Shown here: piece after piece, positions 8,062-19,287 of the stretch
Layout of the letters: each line of letters starts with the position of its first letter
Numbering within the stretch: the first letter of the stretch is position 1
DNA from: Commensalibacter communis
GTDB lineage: Bacteria; Pseudomonadota; Alphaproteobacteria; Acetobacterales; Acetobacteraceae
NCBI RefSeq assembly: GCF_947179015.1
Contig: NZ_CAMXCM010000001.1
Location: forward strand, 793,387 to 857,386
Length of the DNA: 64,000 bases
Direction of reading: 5' to 3'
Position numbers and translations under genes: made by a program
Notes under the pieces: generated by a model
The model's input: only the letters and a program-made list of their open reading frames with translations
Database searches by the model: none
Told to the model about the DNA's origin: nothing

Positions 8062-8823
8062 CTATAATTTTAATTTTTGTAAAAGATCTGTATGAGTGCG
8101 ATCAAAGGAAAGGGGCGTGATAGAAATGGATTTATTATTAATCGCTTGAGTTTCAGTATGTTCTGTATCTTCTTTAATGGGACGATCGAAGTTTAGCCAA
8201 TAATAAGGTGCTTGACGCATATCTTTTTTAGCAACAATATTGATATCTTCAACGTATCCAATGCCTTGTGTTGTAAACTCGATTGATTTTACCTCGTCAT
8301 AAGGGCAGTCTGGAAAGTTAATATTTAAACAAGTTCTTGGATGTTGCCAAGATGATTGAGATAACTTTTGAAAAATTTCTGGCCCGTGATGATAAGCTGT
8401 TTCCCAATAGATTTCATGACCATCTCTGAAATTTTGACTAAATGCAATGGATGGAATGTTTAATAAACATCCCGTCATTGCAGCACCAACGGTACCAGAA
8501 AAAATAGTTTCTAAACCAAGATTGCTACCACGATTTACACCAGACAAGACAAGATCAGGTTTTTGTGGCATAAGCTGCCGTAATCCCATCACTACACAAT
8601 CTCCTGGTGTACCAGTAACGGCAAAATGACGTTCGCTTTTTTCAATTGCTCGAAGAGGGTGGTGGATCGATATAGATTGAGAGGTTCCACTTTGATCTCT
8701 TTCTGGTGCAACAATCCAGACTTCTTTGGCAATTTTTGATGCTATATTTTCAAGGATTTTTAATCCTGGAGCTTCGAAGCCATCATCATTGGTTAAAAGT
8801 ACACGATCATATAGATAAGTCAT
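8062..8823 (-). CDS. surE: 5'/3'-nucleotidase SurE
   Basis: SurE is a metal-dependent phosphatase acting on nucleoside monophosphates and associated with stress survival. The 253-residue protein starts with the family hallmark TNDDGFEAPG (residues 11-20), whose Asp13-Asp14 bind the divalent metal. It also has the SGVNRGSNLG segment and the FSGTVGAAMTG segment that complete the active site. Length matches the family. It is monocistronic here; in many proteobacteria surE lies beside pcm, but here the Pcm-like gene is 21 kb away. Confidence 0.95.
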   Translation of the reverse strand: MTYLYDRVLLTNDDGFEAPGLKILENIASKIAKEVWIVAPERDQSGTSQSISIHHPLRAIEKSERHFAVTGTPGDCVVMGLRQLMPQKPDLVLSGVNRGSNLGLETIFSGTVGAAMTGCLLNIPSIAFSQNFRDGHEIYWETAYHHGPEIFQKLSQSSWQHPRTCLNINFPDCPYDEVKSIEFTTQGIGYVEDINIVAKKDMRQAPYYWLNFDRPIKEDTEHTETQAINNKSISITPLSFDRTHTDLLQKLKL

Positions 8824-8984
8824 AAATTATCCTTTGGAAATAAAATAGTATCAATGTTAAAATAGTAACATAGATTTATAGAAAATGTCATCGAACAAGG
8901 CTCATAATTTAACGGCCATAAAAAACGTATAATATATATTATGCCAACTGAACTTAATCAAAAAATGTTAGGAATATATTTCTA

Positions 8985-9944
8985 TCAAATATGGCTCCAT
9001 CCATTTTGTTTGAAATTCATAATATTTTTATCCTTGTCATAACAAATCAACGAATTACGTTTGTCAGTACAATAACCAATTTTAGTTAATGGAATATTTG
9101 TTCTTTGACTTTCGATTAATGCTTGATCTTCTTTTTCCTTTGGGATCGTCAGCATTAATTCATAATCGTCGCCACCAGTTAAACAAGTTTCTAAATATTC
9201 AGATCCAAGTTGTTTAGCTTGATTGGATAATGGAACTTGGTTTGCAAATATAATTGCACCCAGTTGGCTTTCTCTTGTAAGATGACCCAGGTCTTGAATT
9301 AATCCATCAGAAATATCCATTCCAGCGTTGGCAATATCAGTTAATTGCAATCCCAATCTTGGTTGAGGCAAATGATATCTTTGTGTCAGAAAATCATCAA
9401 CATCATTGATTTCATTTTGTAAAGCCAACAAACCCAAAGCCGCATCGCCAATCGTTCCGGTAACCCAAATGCCATCACCAACTTTGGCATTATTCCGTCT
9501 TAATGCTTTGTTTTTCTTTACTTTTCCAAGTGCTGTGAGTGAAAATACCATATTATGAGGATTATAAGTGGTATCCCCTCCCAATAATGAAATATTAAAC
9601 ATTTTTTGATCTTTTGCCAAACCGTTAGTAAATTGTTCGAACCACTTTGGGTTAAAGCAATGTTTTGGTAAAGATACGGTTAATAGATAACCAACTGGTT
9701 CTGCCCCCATTCCTGCAAGATCAGATAAGTTGCAACGAAGTAATTTTTGAGCAATAAAATCAACAGGATCACTGGTGAAGAAATGAACATTCTCTACCAT
9801 TGCATCAGCCGTTAATACCAATTCATATGCTGGGTCGACGGATAATAATGCAGCATCATCCGTTAAGTCTAATGCCCCCTTTCCTGCTAATCTTTTTATA
9901 TAGTTACGAATAAATTGGAATTCGGGAGCAAGAGAATTTTCCAT
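8985..9944 (-). CDS. thiL: Thiamine-monophosphate kinase
   Basis: ThiL phosphorylates thiamine monophosphate to the active cofactor thiamine diphosphate, the last step of thiamine biosynthesis. The 319-residue protein shows the family features: a DDAA segment near residue 27, the TADAMVENVHF region, LSDLAGMGAEP, LLGGDTT, and the MDISDGL and TGGDDYEL metal/substrate motifs. The gene is 15 bp downstream of nusB, an arrangement common in proteobacteria, and forms the end of an nrdR-nusB-thiL operon. Confidence 0.95.
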   Translation of the reverse strand: MENSLAPEFQFIRNYIKRLAGKGALDLTDDAALLSVDPAYELVLTADAMVENVHFFTSDPVDFIAQKLLRCNLSDLAGMGAEPVGYLLTVSLPKHCFNPKWFEQFTNGLAKDQKMFNISLLGGDTTYNPHNMVFSLTALGKVKKNKALRRNNAKVGDGIWVTGTIGDAALGLLALQNEINDVDDFLTQRYHLPQPRLGLQLTDIANAGMDISDGLIQDLGHLTRESQLGAIIFANQVPLSNQAKQLGSEYLETCLTGGDDYELMLTIPKEKEDQALIESQRTNIPLTKIGYCTDKRNSLICYDKDKNIMNFKQNGWSHI

Positions 9945-9959
9945 ATGATTTATATAAGA

Positions 9960-10454
9960 CTATAATGATGATGTCGCGGTTAAAGGACGGACTTGGCGGC
10001 TAATATTATCCAAGATACCATTGATTAATGAGGCTTCTTCACCGTCACAAAAAGCACGGGTAACGTCAATATATTCGTTGATAATAACCTTAGTTGGCGG
10101 ATCATTAACATCATTCAATAATTCTGTGATTGCAGCTCTTGATATAGCTCTGATAATTGGATCTAGACGATGTAATGGCCAATCTTTCGGAAGCGATTTT
10201 GTTAAGATAATATCAATTTCAGAGGATTGATGAATAAATTGTTCAATGATATTTTTAAATAAATTAATATTAGGGATATAAGCTTTGCCGTCATTGTAAA
10301 TTTCTTCGTTACATTGTGGATCAATGCGATAGAGTAAAAATTGTTCAATAATTAAATTAGCAGCCTTGACTGTACCTTGTTCCCACTGAAATAGTGCTTG
10401 TACTGCAGCAATTCGGGTTAAAGTTCTAGGGCGTTTTACAGTTTGAGTATTCAT
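9960..10454 (-). CDS. nusB: Transcription antitermination factor NusB
   Basis: NusB binds boxA in rRNA leaders together with NusE (S10) and helps RNA polymerase read through rRNA operons. The 164-residue all-helical protein has the typical opening (Arg-x-Ala-Ala-Val-Gln-Ala-Leu-Phe near residues 15-23) and the conserved C-terminal Val-Ile-Ile-Asn-Glu-Tyr-Ile-Asp segment followed by Leu-Ile-Asn-Gly-Ile-Leu-Asp. It is slightly longer than E. coli NusB (139) because of an N-terminal tail and internal loops, normal for this class. It sits between nrdR (44 bp) and thiL (15 bp). Confidence 0.93.
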   Translation of the reverse strand: MNTQTVKRPRTLTRIAAVQALFQWEQGTVKAANLIIEQFLLYRIDPQCNEEIYNDGKAYIPNINLFKNIIEQFIHQSSEIDIILTKSLPKDWPLHRLDPIIRAISRAAITELLNDVNDPPTKVIINEYIDVTRAFCDGEEASLINGILDNISRQVRPLTATSSL

Positions 10455-10498
10455 TATTAACCTAGTATATAATTTGTTTTATTTCTATATGTAGCATA

Positions 10499-10957
10499 TT
10501 ATTTGTCGTGATGTTCCATTGTTTGCAAAATTTCAGCAAAATCTTTCACATTTTTAAAGTCCGAATAGACGCTAGCAAACCTTACATAAGCCACTTTATC
10601 GATATCCTTAAGAAGTTCCATTGTTGTTTTACCAATGCTTTCTGATGTAATCACATTTTCACCGGAATCAACAAATTGCTTTTCTAATTTATTTGCGATT
10701 TGATCAATTTGTTCAGCAGATATGGGACGTTTACGTGTGGCGAGATCAATTGATCTAATTAATTTTTCTTTTTCAAAGGGTACTCTCTGCCCACTGCGTT
10801 TTAATACCAATAACTCGCGTGTTTGTACGCGTTCAAGGGTCGTAAATCTTTCATTACATTTTGTACAAACACGTCTTCTGCGGATAGCGGTTCCATCTTC
10901 TGTAGAACGGCTATCTTTTACCATGGTATCTTCATTTCCACAAAAGGGACAAAACAT
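10499..10957 (-). CDS. nrdR: Transcriptional repressor NrdR of ribonucleotide reductase genes
   Basis: NrdR senses ATP/dATP and represses ribonucleotide reductase genes through NrdR boxes. The 152-residue protein has the N-terminal zinc ribbon Cys3-x2-Cys6 and Cys31-x2-Cys34 with the invariant arginine-rich stretch between the pairs. An ATP-cone domain follows, beginning at Val-Leu-Lys-Arg-Ser-Gly-Gln-Arg-Val-Pro-Phe. Length is that of the family. It heads the nrdR-nusB-thiL operon. In many Alphaproteobacteria glyA or ribH is also in this cluster; neither is present here. Confidence 0.96.
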   Translation of the reverse strand: MFCPFCGNEDTMVKDSRSTEDGTAIRRRRVCTKCNERFTTLERVQTRELLVLKRSGQRVPFEKEKLIRSIDLATRKRPISAEQIDQIANKLEKQFVDSGENVITSESIGKTTMELLKDIDKVAYVRFASVYSDFKNVKDFAEILQTMEHHDK

Positions 10958-11373
10958 TAATAAACCTTTTTTTATTTTGTATGAAATTAAATAATTAATG
11001 AATTAAGAAATGAATAATTACAAGCCCTATAACATTTTTTTGTATAATTAAGTTAAAAATAAATAGGATTATATCAGTTTATAAATATGTTTGATTAATG
11101 CGCTTCGTAATAACGAATATCTAACACTAGATTGAAATTTACACAAACAGCTCATTTTTTTAAGCAGATTTGAATCTATCTAGGAAAATATTTAATCACT
11201 ATTTTCCAAAAAAATTAATTTTAAGTAAATTTTACATATTTATCGGTAACATAACTTTATTTTATTATTTGAGGTTGTGTTATAAGGATCAAGCTCTTCG
11301 TATATAATTGAGTTTGATCCTTTCTGATTAATACATAAATCGCAGACTGAATTTTATATAGTGATACACAAGT
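10958..11373. other. Intergenic region between gyrB and nrdR
   Basis: This 416-bp stretch lies downstream of gyrB and upstream of nrdR, both on the minus strand. Apart from the gyrB-proximal hairpin I see no gene, RNA gene or confident promoter. It is AT-rich with no long open frame. Confidence 0.6.
11284..11322 (-). terminator. Hairpin downstream of gyrB
   Basis: A 13-bp inverted repeat with a single G:T wobble (11284-11296 with 11310-11322) and a 13-nt loop is located about 50 bases after the gyrB stop. No strong T run follows on the minus strand, so it is either a weak terminator or an mRNA 3'-end stabiliser. Confidence 0.5.
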
Positions 11374-13893
<2,520 letters not shown>

Positions 13894-13934
13894 TTATAAA
13901 AATCATAGCAGATTTTCAATAAAAAAGGAAATAT

Positions 13935-15041
13935 TCACATGATATTTCCATGATTAATTTCTAAGAATTCAGCCTGTCTGGCACATTGTTCAAAAGACGC
14001 ACGATCTGTGCCCGTTAATATCGTAAAACTATCAAGATTCATTAAAGTGGCAAGCAAAGTTTTACGATGGTTTTCATCTAAATGAACCAAAGGCTCATCA
14101 AGTAATAAAATGGGTAAATTAATATTTTGGCTTTTAATTAACTCTGTTAATTTGAGGATAATTCCCACGAGTAATGCTTTTTGTTGGCCTGTACTGGCTA
14201 AATTGGCTGGGGTTTGCGTTTTTTTTTCAATGAATAATACATCAGTACGATGCACTCCAAAATTTGTAGATTTATTTTCCGCATCAGACAGGCGATCTTT
14301 TTTCCATTTCTGGCGCAAAAAATCCTCGACGGATAAAGCAGGTTCTTTGGATAAATGATCAGCGATCGGACATTGTAGTTTTAATAATGCTTCTGGGAAA
14401 TTACCCTCAACAATCGTCGTCTCGTTCATTTGTTGTATAAAGAAAATTCGGGTTGCAGTAATCGCTACAGCATGTCTCGCCATTGATTCTTCAATAGCAT
14501 TCAGCCAGTCAGGATCAAAATTGTTGAGTGCCAATAGTTTATTTCGTTGGCTCATAGATTTTTCATAAGCAAATACTTCTTTGGTATGAAAATGTTCAAT
14601 CGTGATAATTAAGCGATCTAGAAAGCGCCGACGTCCCCCTGCACTTTCTGAAAATAATCGATCCATTTGTGGGGTTAACCAAACAGCAGATAAATATTGA
14701 GATATTTCATGCTGGTTACGTACAGGCATTTCATTTAAACGAAATTGTTTTTTATTGGTATTTGGGGTACATCCAGTAGCAATTTCAAAATCATCCATTA
14801 CAGGATGAGTAAATTGTCCAACGATCCCCCATCCTTGATGCTGATGACCTATCATGCCAAGATCTTCAACACGGCTTTTCCTTAACCCACGACCTGGAAC
14901 CAATAAGGATAATGCTTCTAAAAGATTGGTTTTGCCGCTCCCATTCGCTCCGTAAACAATTGTTTTTTGAGCTTTTGGCGACCAAACCAATCGATTATAA
15001 TTCCGAAAGTTGGTTAAGGTAAGACGAAGAAGAGATGTCAT
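13935..15041 (-). CDS. recF: DNA replication and repair protein RecF
   Basis: RecF helps load RecA at single-stranded gaps through the RecFOR pathway. This 368-residue SMC-like ATPase has Walker A YGANGSGKTNLLEAL at residues about 31-45, a signature region beginning Ala-Ser-Thr-Gly-Gln-Gln-Lys-Ala-Leu, and Walker B with LLLDEPLVHLDE. Length is normal. The gene starts 34 bp after the dnaN stop, consistent with the classical dnaN-recF operon. Confidence 0.96.
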   Translation of the reverse strand: MTSLLRLTLTNFRNYNRLVWSPKAQKTIVYGANGSGKTNLLEALSLLVPGRGLRKSRVEDLGMIGHQHQGWGIVGQFTHPVMDDFEIATGCTPNTNKKQFRLNEMPVRNQHEISQYLSAVWLTPQMDRLFSESAGGRRRFLDRLIITIEHFHTKEVFAYEKSMSQRNKLLALNNFDPDWLNAIEESMARHAVAITATRIFFIQQMNETTIVEGNFPEALLKLQCPIADHLSKEPALSVEDFLRQKWKKDRLSDAENKSTNFGVHRTDVLFIEKKTQTPANLASTGQQKALLVGIILKLTELIKSQNINLPILLLDEPLVHLDENHRKTLLATLMNLDSFTILTGTDRASFEQCARQAEFLEINHGNIM

Positions 15042-15075
15042 CCTTAACGTTATCTAGCAATAAAAATATTAAACA

Positions 15076-16203
15076 TTAAACTCGCATAGGCATTAAAACG
15101 TATAAAGCAGATAGATCATCAACATCTCTAACGATAGTTGGTGCTGAGTTGTCTGCCAACACGAATTCTACTTGACTGTCAATTTGATCGGTAATGTCAT
15201 TCAGATAGCGTGCTTGAAACCCGATTTCAAGAGGCCCACCATCATATTGAACTTGAGTTTCATCAAGTTCTTCTTTGGCATTTCCTTGATCAACACTGCT
15301 GGCGGATAAAATTAATGAATTATTATCCAAAGAAAGTTTGACAGGTTTAGAACGCTCCATACTGATAGCAGCTACACGAGCCACAGCTGTTGCAAAATCT
15401 TGTTTACCAACACGTAAAATCTTGGTGTTGTTTTTAGGAATTACACGTTCATATTCTGGGAAAGTACCATCAATTAATTTAGATGTTAATGTAATATCGC
15501 CGAATTTAAATTGAATACGTGTGTCAGAAACTGACAATTCAATGATGTCGTTGGCTTCTTCAAGAAGTTTATAGACTTCATAAACTGTTTTGCGAGGAAT
15601 AATTATGCCTGGGATATTTTCTGATCCTTCTGGCATCATGCTTTCAACTCTTGCTAAACGATGACCATCGGTTGCAACGGCACAAAGTTTCCCCCCCCCC
15701 TCGTCTGCTTCCATAATATGTAAATAAATACCATTAAGGTAGTAACGTGTTTCTTCGGTTGAAATAGCAAAGCGAGTTTGTTCAATAAGCTTTTTAAGTG
15801 TTTCTGTCGGGATATTAAATTGATGAGGGAAATCGCCAGAAGTCATAGATGGAAATTCATCAACATTTAATACATTCAGACTGGTAGCATATTTACCTGC
15901 ACGTAAGGACAAAGGCATATCATCATTCGTATGCGTCAATTCAATTTGTGCTGTGTCAGGAAGTTTTCGGACAATTTCATAAAGCACAGATGCTGGCGCG
16001 GTAACAGAACCATTTTCTAAAGCTTCCGCAGGAATGCTTTCAACGATTGCAATTTCCATATCAGTTGCGGTTAATGTCATCAGTCCATTTTGTGCTTCGA
16101 TTAAGACATTGGCAAGAATGGGGATCGTATTGCGTTTTTCTGCAACACTTTGAATATGTGCCAGTGCTTTAAGTAAAATAGTACGCTCAACCTTCAGCTT
16201 CAT
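15076..16203 (-). CDS. dnaN: DNA polymerase III beta sliding clamp
   Basis: DnaN forms the dimeric ring that tethers DNA polymerase III and many repair proteins to DNA. The 375-residue protein has three clamp repeats and the usual ending with the Tyr-Val-Leu-Met-Pro-Met-Arg segment. Internal landmarks include TDGHRLA and the ALLDGTFPEYERVIP-like region (here LIDGTFPEYERVIP). An unusual Glu-Ala-Asp-Glu-Gly-Gly-Gly insertion precedes KLCAVATDGHRLA; its three Gly codons and the preceding base form an uninterrupted run of ten G on the coding strand (15691-15700). The reading frame is intact as given. The gene lies between dnaA and recF. Confidence 0.97.
   Translation of the reverse strand: MKLKVERTILLKALAHIQSVAEKRNTIPILANVLIEAQNGLMTLTATDMEIAIVESIPAEALENGSVTAPASVLYEIVRKLPDTAQIELTHTNDDMPLSLRAGKYATSLNVLNVDEFPSMTSGDFPHQFNIPTETLKKLIEQTRFAISTEETRYYLNGIYLHIMEADEGGGKLCAVATDGHRLARVESMMPEGSENIPGIIIPRKTVYEVYKLLEEANDIIELSVSDTRIQFKFGDITLTSKLIDGTFPEYERVIPKNNTKILRVGKQDFATAVARVAAISMERSKPVKLSLDNNSLILSASSVDQGNAKEELDETQVQYDGGPLEIGFQARYLNDITDQIDSQVEFVLADNSAPTIVRDVDDLSALYVLMPMRV
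15691..15700 (-). repeat. Homopolymer of ten G (coding strand) inside dnaN
   Basis: Ten consecutive C on the plus strand, i.e. G10 on the coding strand, fall in the codons for Glu-Gly-Gly-Gly of the beta clamp. Such tracts are prone to slippage; one base gained or lost would truncate an essential protein. Confidence 0.95.
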
Positions 16204-16299
16204 CGACTATGACCTATCTGTAATATGTAAACATTTATAAATATGCTATGAATCTTTACTTAATATCAGGAATTTAGTCAAATTTCTACTAAAAAATGA

Positions 16300-17817
16300 C
16301 TAACTTTCTAACATTCGACGTAATAATTCTACATCTTCAGCAAAGGCACTATCTTTTTCAATTAACTCAGAAATTCTGCTGATTGCGTGCATGACGGTCG
16401 TATGATCTCTGTTTCCAAATTTGCGACCAATTTCAGGCAAAGAGCGGCTGGTTAATTGCTTGGCCAAATACATAGCAATTTGTCTTGGTCTAGCAACTGC
16501 TCTTGCTCTACGTGCAGAAGTCATGTCTGTTTGGCGAATATTACAATGTTCTGCAACTTTTCTTTGTATTTCCTCAATCGTGACACGGCGTTCATGGGAT
16601 TTCAAGATGTCGTGTAAAACTTCTTGGGTTGCTTCCAGCGTAATTGGACGCCCGAAAAGATTAGCATGGGCAATCAAGCGGTTCAAAGCCCCCTCTAGCT
16701 CACGAACATTAGTTGTGATTTTATGAGCTAGAAACTCCATCACTTTGGGGGAGATAACCACATTGGCAGAGGCTGCTTTTGCTTCTAAAATGGAAATACG
16801 CAATTCATACGTCGTTGCATGAATATCTGCCACCATCCCACATCCAAGGCGTGTGCGAAGACGATCTTCTAGTCCAGATAGATCAGAGGGTGATTTATCC
16901 GCGGAGACAATGATTTGCCTACCTGCGTCAATCAGTGCGTTGAATGTATGAAAGAATTCCTCTTGTGTATTATCTTTACCGATAAGAAATTGCAGATCAT
17001 CGATCATCAATACATCAACAGACCTCAGTTCCTCTTTGAATTCAATGGTCGACTGAGAACGAATAGACGCAATGAACCGATACATAAATTTTTCCGCAGA
17101 CATATAGGAAACAGAAATATTTCCAGCTTTTGCGAGTTCAAATCCAATGGCATGCATTAAATGCGTTTTACCTAATCCAACCCCACCATATAAAAATAAT
17201 GGATTAAATCCTGGGCTGGATGGACGTTCTGCAACGCGTCTTGAACATGCATAGGCAAATTCATTTGGCTTACCAACAATAAAATTATCAAAGGTAAAAC
17301 GTGGATCTAGCTGCGTTTGTAAAGGAAGTTTACCATCGTCTTCCTTTGCCTCGGCAGTGGGAGATGTAGGTGTAGTAGTCTGTACGGAGGGTTTAACTTG
17401 TGCTGGCTTAAGTGTGGTATTACCTTCCGTTTGTGGTTGAGAAGATGTTGTTGTATCCACGCCTATATTCGTTGAAGAATCTGGACTGGTGATATCTGTT
17501 TGTGGTGTTAGCGCCAACTCAACGCGACGGATTTGTGACAGTTCACTATTCCAAAGTTGATTAAGTTTACTATTATATTGTGAACGAACCCAGTCCCGTA
17601 AAAAACGTGTTGGCAAGTATAATGTTAATTCGTCTTCTTCAATACCACCCAACGTAATCTGTTGCAACCATGTGCGATATTCGACCTCGCCTACTTCTAT
17701 TTTTAAACGACTACAGATACGCTCCCAATGAATTTCTAAAATAGATTTCAAGGTTGCTGGATCTGCATCTTTTAAAGATAAAGTAAATTCGTTGGAGTCT
17801 TCGGTTAAATCAGACAT
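16300..17817 (-). CDS. dnaA: Chromosomal replication initiator protein DnaA
   Basis: DnaA binds DnaA boxes at the origin and opens DNA for replication. The 505-residue protein shows all four domains. An N-terminal helical domain occupies residues 25-105. A long Thr/Ser/Pro/Gln-rich linker follows (about 110-165). The AAA+ core has Walker A GGVGLGKTHL near 215, Walker B VLMIDDLQF near 270 and the sensor Arg-Leu-Arg-Thr-Arg. The C-terminal DNA-binding domain ends with the signature Ile-Gly-Arg-Lys-Phe-Gly-Asn-Arg-Asp-His-Thr-Thr-Val. It is 96 bp upstream of dnaN. A DnaA-box-like site lies just upstream of the start and may allow autoregulation. Confidence 0.98.
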   Translation of the reverse strand: MSDLTEDSNEFTLSLKDADPATLKSILEIHWERICSRLKIEVGEVEYRTWLQQITLGGIEEDELTLYLPTRFLRDWVRSQYNSKLNQLWNSELSQIRRVELALTPQTDITSPDSSTNIGVDTTTSSQPQTEGNTTLKPAQVKPSVQTTTPTSPTAEAKEDDGKLPLQTQLDPRFTFDNFIVGKPNEFAYACSRRVAERPSSPGFNPLFLYGGVGLGKTHLMHAIGFELAKAGNISVSYMSAEKFMYRFIASIRSQSTIEFKEELRSVDVLMIDDLQFLIGKDNTQEEFFHTFNALIDAGRQIIVSADKSPSDLSGLEDRLRTRLGCGMVADIHATTYELRISILEAKAASANVVISPKVMEFLAHKITTNVRELEGALNRLIAHANLFGRPITLEATQEVLHDILKSHERRVTIEEIQRKVAEHCNIRQTDMTSARRARAVARPRQIAMYLAKQLTSRSLPEIGRKFGNRDHTTVMHAISRISELIEKDSAFAEDVELLRRMLES

Positions 17818-17864
17818 GGGCTACGATGGCTCGGTTCATGGGTTTAAAGTCAGGTGATGAATGA

Positions 17865-17880
17865 AGTGTATAAGATACAC
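17865..17880 (-). promoter_or_regulatory. Inverted repeat with DnaA-box-like sequence upstream of dnaA
   Basis: GTGTAT-AAG-ATACAC (17866-17880) is a perfect 6-bp palindrome. Its left arm overlaps the complement of TTATACACT (17865-17873), one mismatch from the DnaA-box consensus TTATNCACA. It is 48 bp upstream of the dnaA start. It could be an autoregulatory operator; a single near-match is weak evidence. Confidence 0.35.
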
Positions 17881-17939
17881 CCGTTCATTTTATTTATAAA
17901 GATTCAATTCTTTATTTATTTTTTATTGTGTCATTAGGC

Positions 17940-17975
17940 AAAAAAAATCCGAAGAATGTTTGACATTCGTCGGCT
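17940..17975 (-). terminator. Rho-independent terminator of rpsT
   Basis: A 10-bp stem with one mismatch (17949-17958 with 17964-17973), 5-nt loop and a run of eight T on the minus strand (complement of 17940-17947, after one A) make a textbook terminator. It separates rpsT from dnaA. Confidence 0.85.
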
Positions 17976-17992
17976 TCTTTATAAGTTTTATA

Positions 17993-18034
17993 AACAGATA
18001 AATAAAAAGGAAAAACGCTTTTTCTTTATCTGTT
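17993..18034 (-). terminator. Second hairpin downstream of rpsT
   Basis: A perfect 10-bp stem (17993-18002 with 18025-18034) carries an inner AAAAAG/CTTTTT stem (18004-18009 with 18018-18023). It begins about 20 bases after the rpsT stop and precedes the stronger terminator at 17940-17975, so rpsT ends in a tandem hairpin arrangement. Confidence 0.55.
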
Positions 18035-18054
18035 ATTTTACTTGTAACACAAGA

Positions 18055-18324
18055 TTAAGCGGTTGCGATGCTTTTAATTCTGTGAGATAGGCGAGAAATT
18101 TTGCGTGCAACAGTATTTCTGTGTGCAACACCTTTTCCGCATGCTCTTTGCATTTCTGGTTGAGCATTACGAAGAGCAATGACTGCTTCTTCTTTATTAC
18201 CAGCAGAAATTGCTTGTTCTACTTTTTTAACAAACGTACGAACTCGTGAAATGCGAGCTTTGTTTCTTTCGGTACGTTTTAAAGTTTGACGTATACGCTT
18301 ACGCGCAGATGCGATATTCGCCAT
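18055..18324 (-). CDS. rpsT: 30S ribosomal protein S20
   Basis: S20 is a primary binder of 16S rRNA in the small subunit. The 89-residue, strongly basic helical protein has the standard opening [13 protein letters not shown] and the C-terminal Lys-Gly-Val-Ala-His-Arg-Asn-Thr segment with Lys-Ile-Ser-Arg-Leu. It has a good candidate promoter overlapping the intergenic end of mutM, a hairpin in its leader, and its own terminators. It therefore seems transcribed separately from both neighbours, which is the usual position (between mutM and dnaA) in Alphaproteobacteria. Confidence 0.97.
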   Translation of the reverse strand: MANIASARKRIRQTLKRTERNKARISRVRTFVKKVEQAISAGNKEEAVIALRNAQPEMQRACGKGVAHRNTVARKISRLSHRIKSIATA

Positions 18325-18360
18325 GGATTTCCTGTTTAACTTTTTTCTATAAATACAAAC

Positions 18361-18381
18361 ATAACATCAACAAGATGTTAT
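18361..18381 (-). promoter_or_regulatory. Hairpin in the rpsT leader
   Basis: A perfect 8-bp stem (18361-18368 with 18374-18381) with a 5-nt loop lies 37 bases upstream of the rpsT start, between the predicted promoter and the ribosome site. It could stabilise the leader or take part in S20 autoregulation. Confidence 0.4.
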
Positions 18382-18397
18382 ACCAATTAACACCAGA

Positions 18398-18426
18398 TTT
18401 TTAATCTCTTATTAGAACTTCGTCAA
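18398..18426 (-). promoter_or_regulatory. Candidate sigma-70 promoter of rpsT
   Basis: On the minus strand TTGACG (18421-18426) is separated by 17 bp from TAAAAA (18398-18403). The predicted transcript would start about 65 bases before rpsT and include the leader hairpin. Five of six and four of six bases match the consensus boxes. Confidence 0.5.
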
Positions 18427-18438
18427 GGAAAATATCAT

Positions 18439-19287
18439 TTATTTTTGACATAAATCGCAATAAAAACTAGATCTTCCTGTCTGAACCACTCGTTTTATTA
18501 CGCTTTTCTTTTGTTTTGTCAAACAATTTGAACAGTAACCCCCTTCTTTTCCATAAACCTTCCACTGCATTTGAAAGTATCCTTTTTTACCATTGGCATG
18601 AACGTAGTCCCTGATACTAGATCCGCCAGCTTCGATCGCTTGAGTTAAAATAGTTTGGATTGAACCAACAATTTTTTTAATTTCATCCTTATCGAGCGTT
18701 TTTGATTCTCTGAGCGGGGAAATCCCAGCAAGAAATAAAGCTTCACAGACATAAATATTACCAAGACCAGCAATGATATGTTGATCGAGCAATGCTACTT
18801 TGATTGATTGTTTTTTATGTTGTAAGTGTTTCTGCAAATGGAGAATAAGAAATTCTTGGTGAACTTCATCCCCTAAGGGTTCTGGTCCCATTTTACTTAA
18901 TAAACGATGCGTTTGTTCACTTTTAAATAGATCAATCATCCCAAATCGTCGAGGATCAATGTAGCTTAGTCTTTGCCCCTCTTTGGTAATCAGGGTCAAA
19001 TGTTCATGTTTCACGATTGGTTCGCCATCAATATTGGGGCGAACAATCATTTTTCCTGACATTCCCAAATGAATTAAAATAGTTTGTTGGTTATTTAGCC
19101 CGATTAAGATATATTTACCTCGTCTGGCGAAATGTATCATTTTTTTACACGTAATCTGTGTGTCTAGTTTTTTAGGAATTGGATGACGCAACGTATCACG
19201 ATGACATTGCACAGATGATATCGTCTGATTGATTAGATTATTTTCTAATCCACGTTTAATTGTTTCGACTTCGGGTAATTCTGGCAT
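18439..19287 (-). CDS. mutM: Formamidopyrimidine-DNA glycosylase (Fpg/MutM)
   Basis: MutM removes 8-oxoguanine and ring-opened purines from DNA and nicks the abasic site. The 282-residue protein begins Met-Pro-Glu-Leu-Pro-Glu-Val-Glu, in which Pro2 is the catalytic nucleophile and Glu3 the general acid, so the start codon is certain. The C-terminus has the zinc finger Cys-x2-Cys and Cys-x2-Cys (CSNC and CDLC). The central His-two-turn-helix segment includes Gly-Leu-Gly-Asn-Ile-Tyr. It is divergent from ubiE with only 23 bp between start codons. Confidence 0.96.
   Translation of the reverse strand: MPELPEVETIKRGLENNLINQTISSVQCHRDTLRHPIPKKLDTQITCKKMIHFARRGKYILIGLNNQQTILIHLGMSGKMIVRPNIDGEPIVKHEHLTLITKEGQRLSYIDPRRFGMIDLFKSEQTHRLLSKMGPEPLGDEVHQEFLILHLQKHLQHKKQSIKVALLDQHIIAGLGNIYVCEALFLAGISPLRESKTLDKDEIKKIVGSIQTILTQAIEAGGSSIRDYVHANGKKGYFQMQWKVYGKEGGYCSNCLTKQKKSVIKRVVQTGRSSFYCDLCQK

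Noticed and set aside
17818-18054. Region upstream of dnaA as the replication origin
   Set aside because: Only one imperfect DnaA-box-like site is present, and the space is occupied by rpsT terminators. The stretch at 50351-50694 is a better though unproven candidate.
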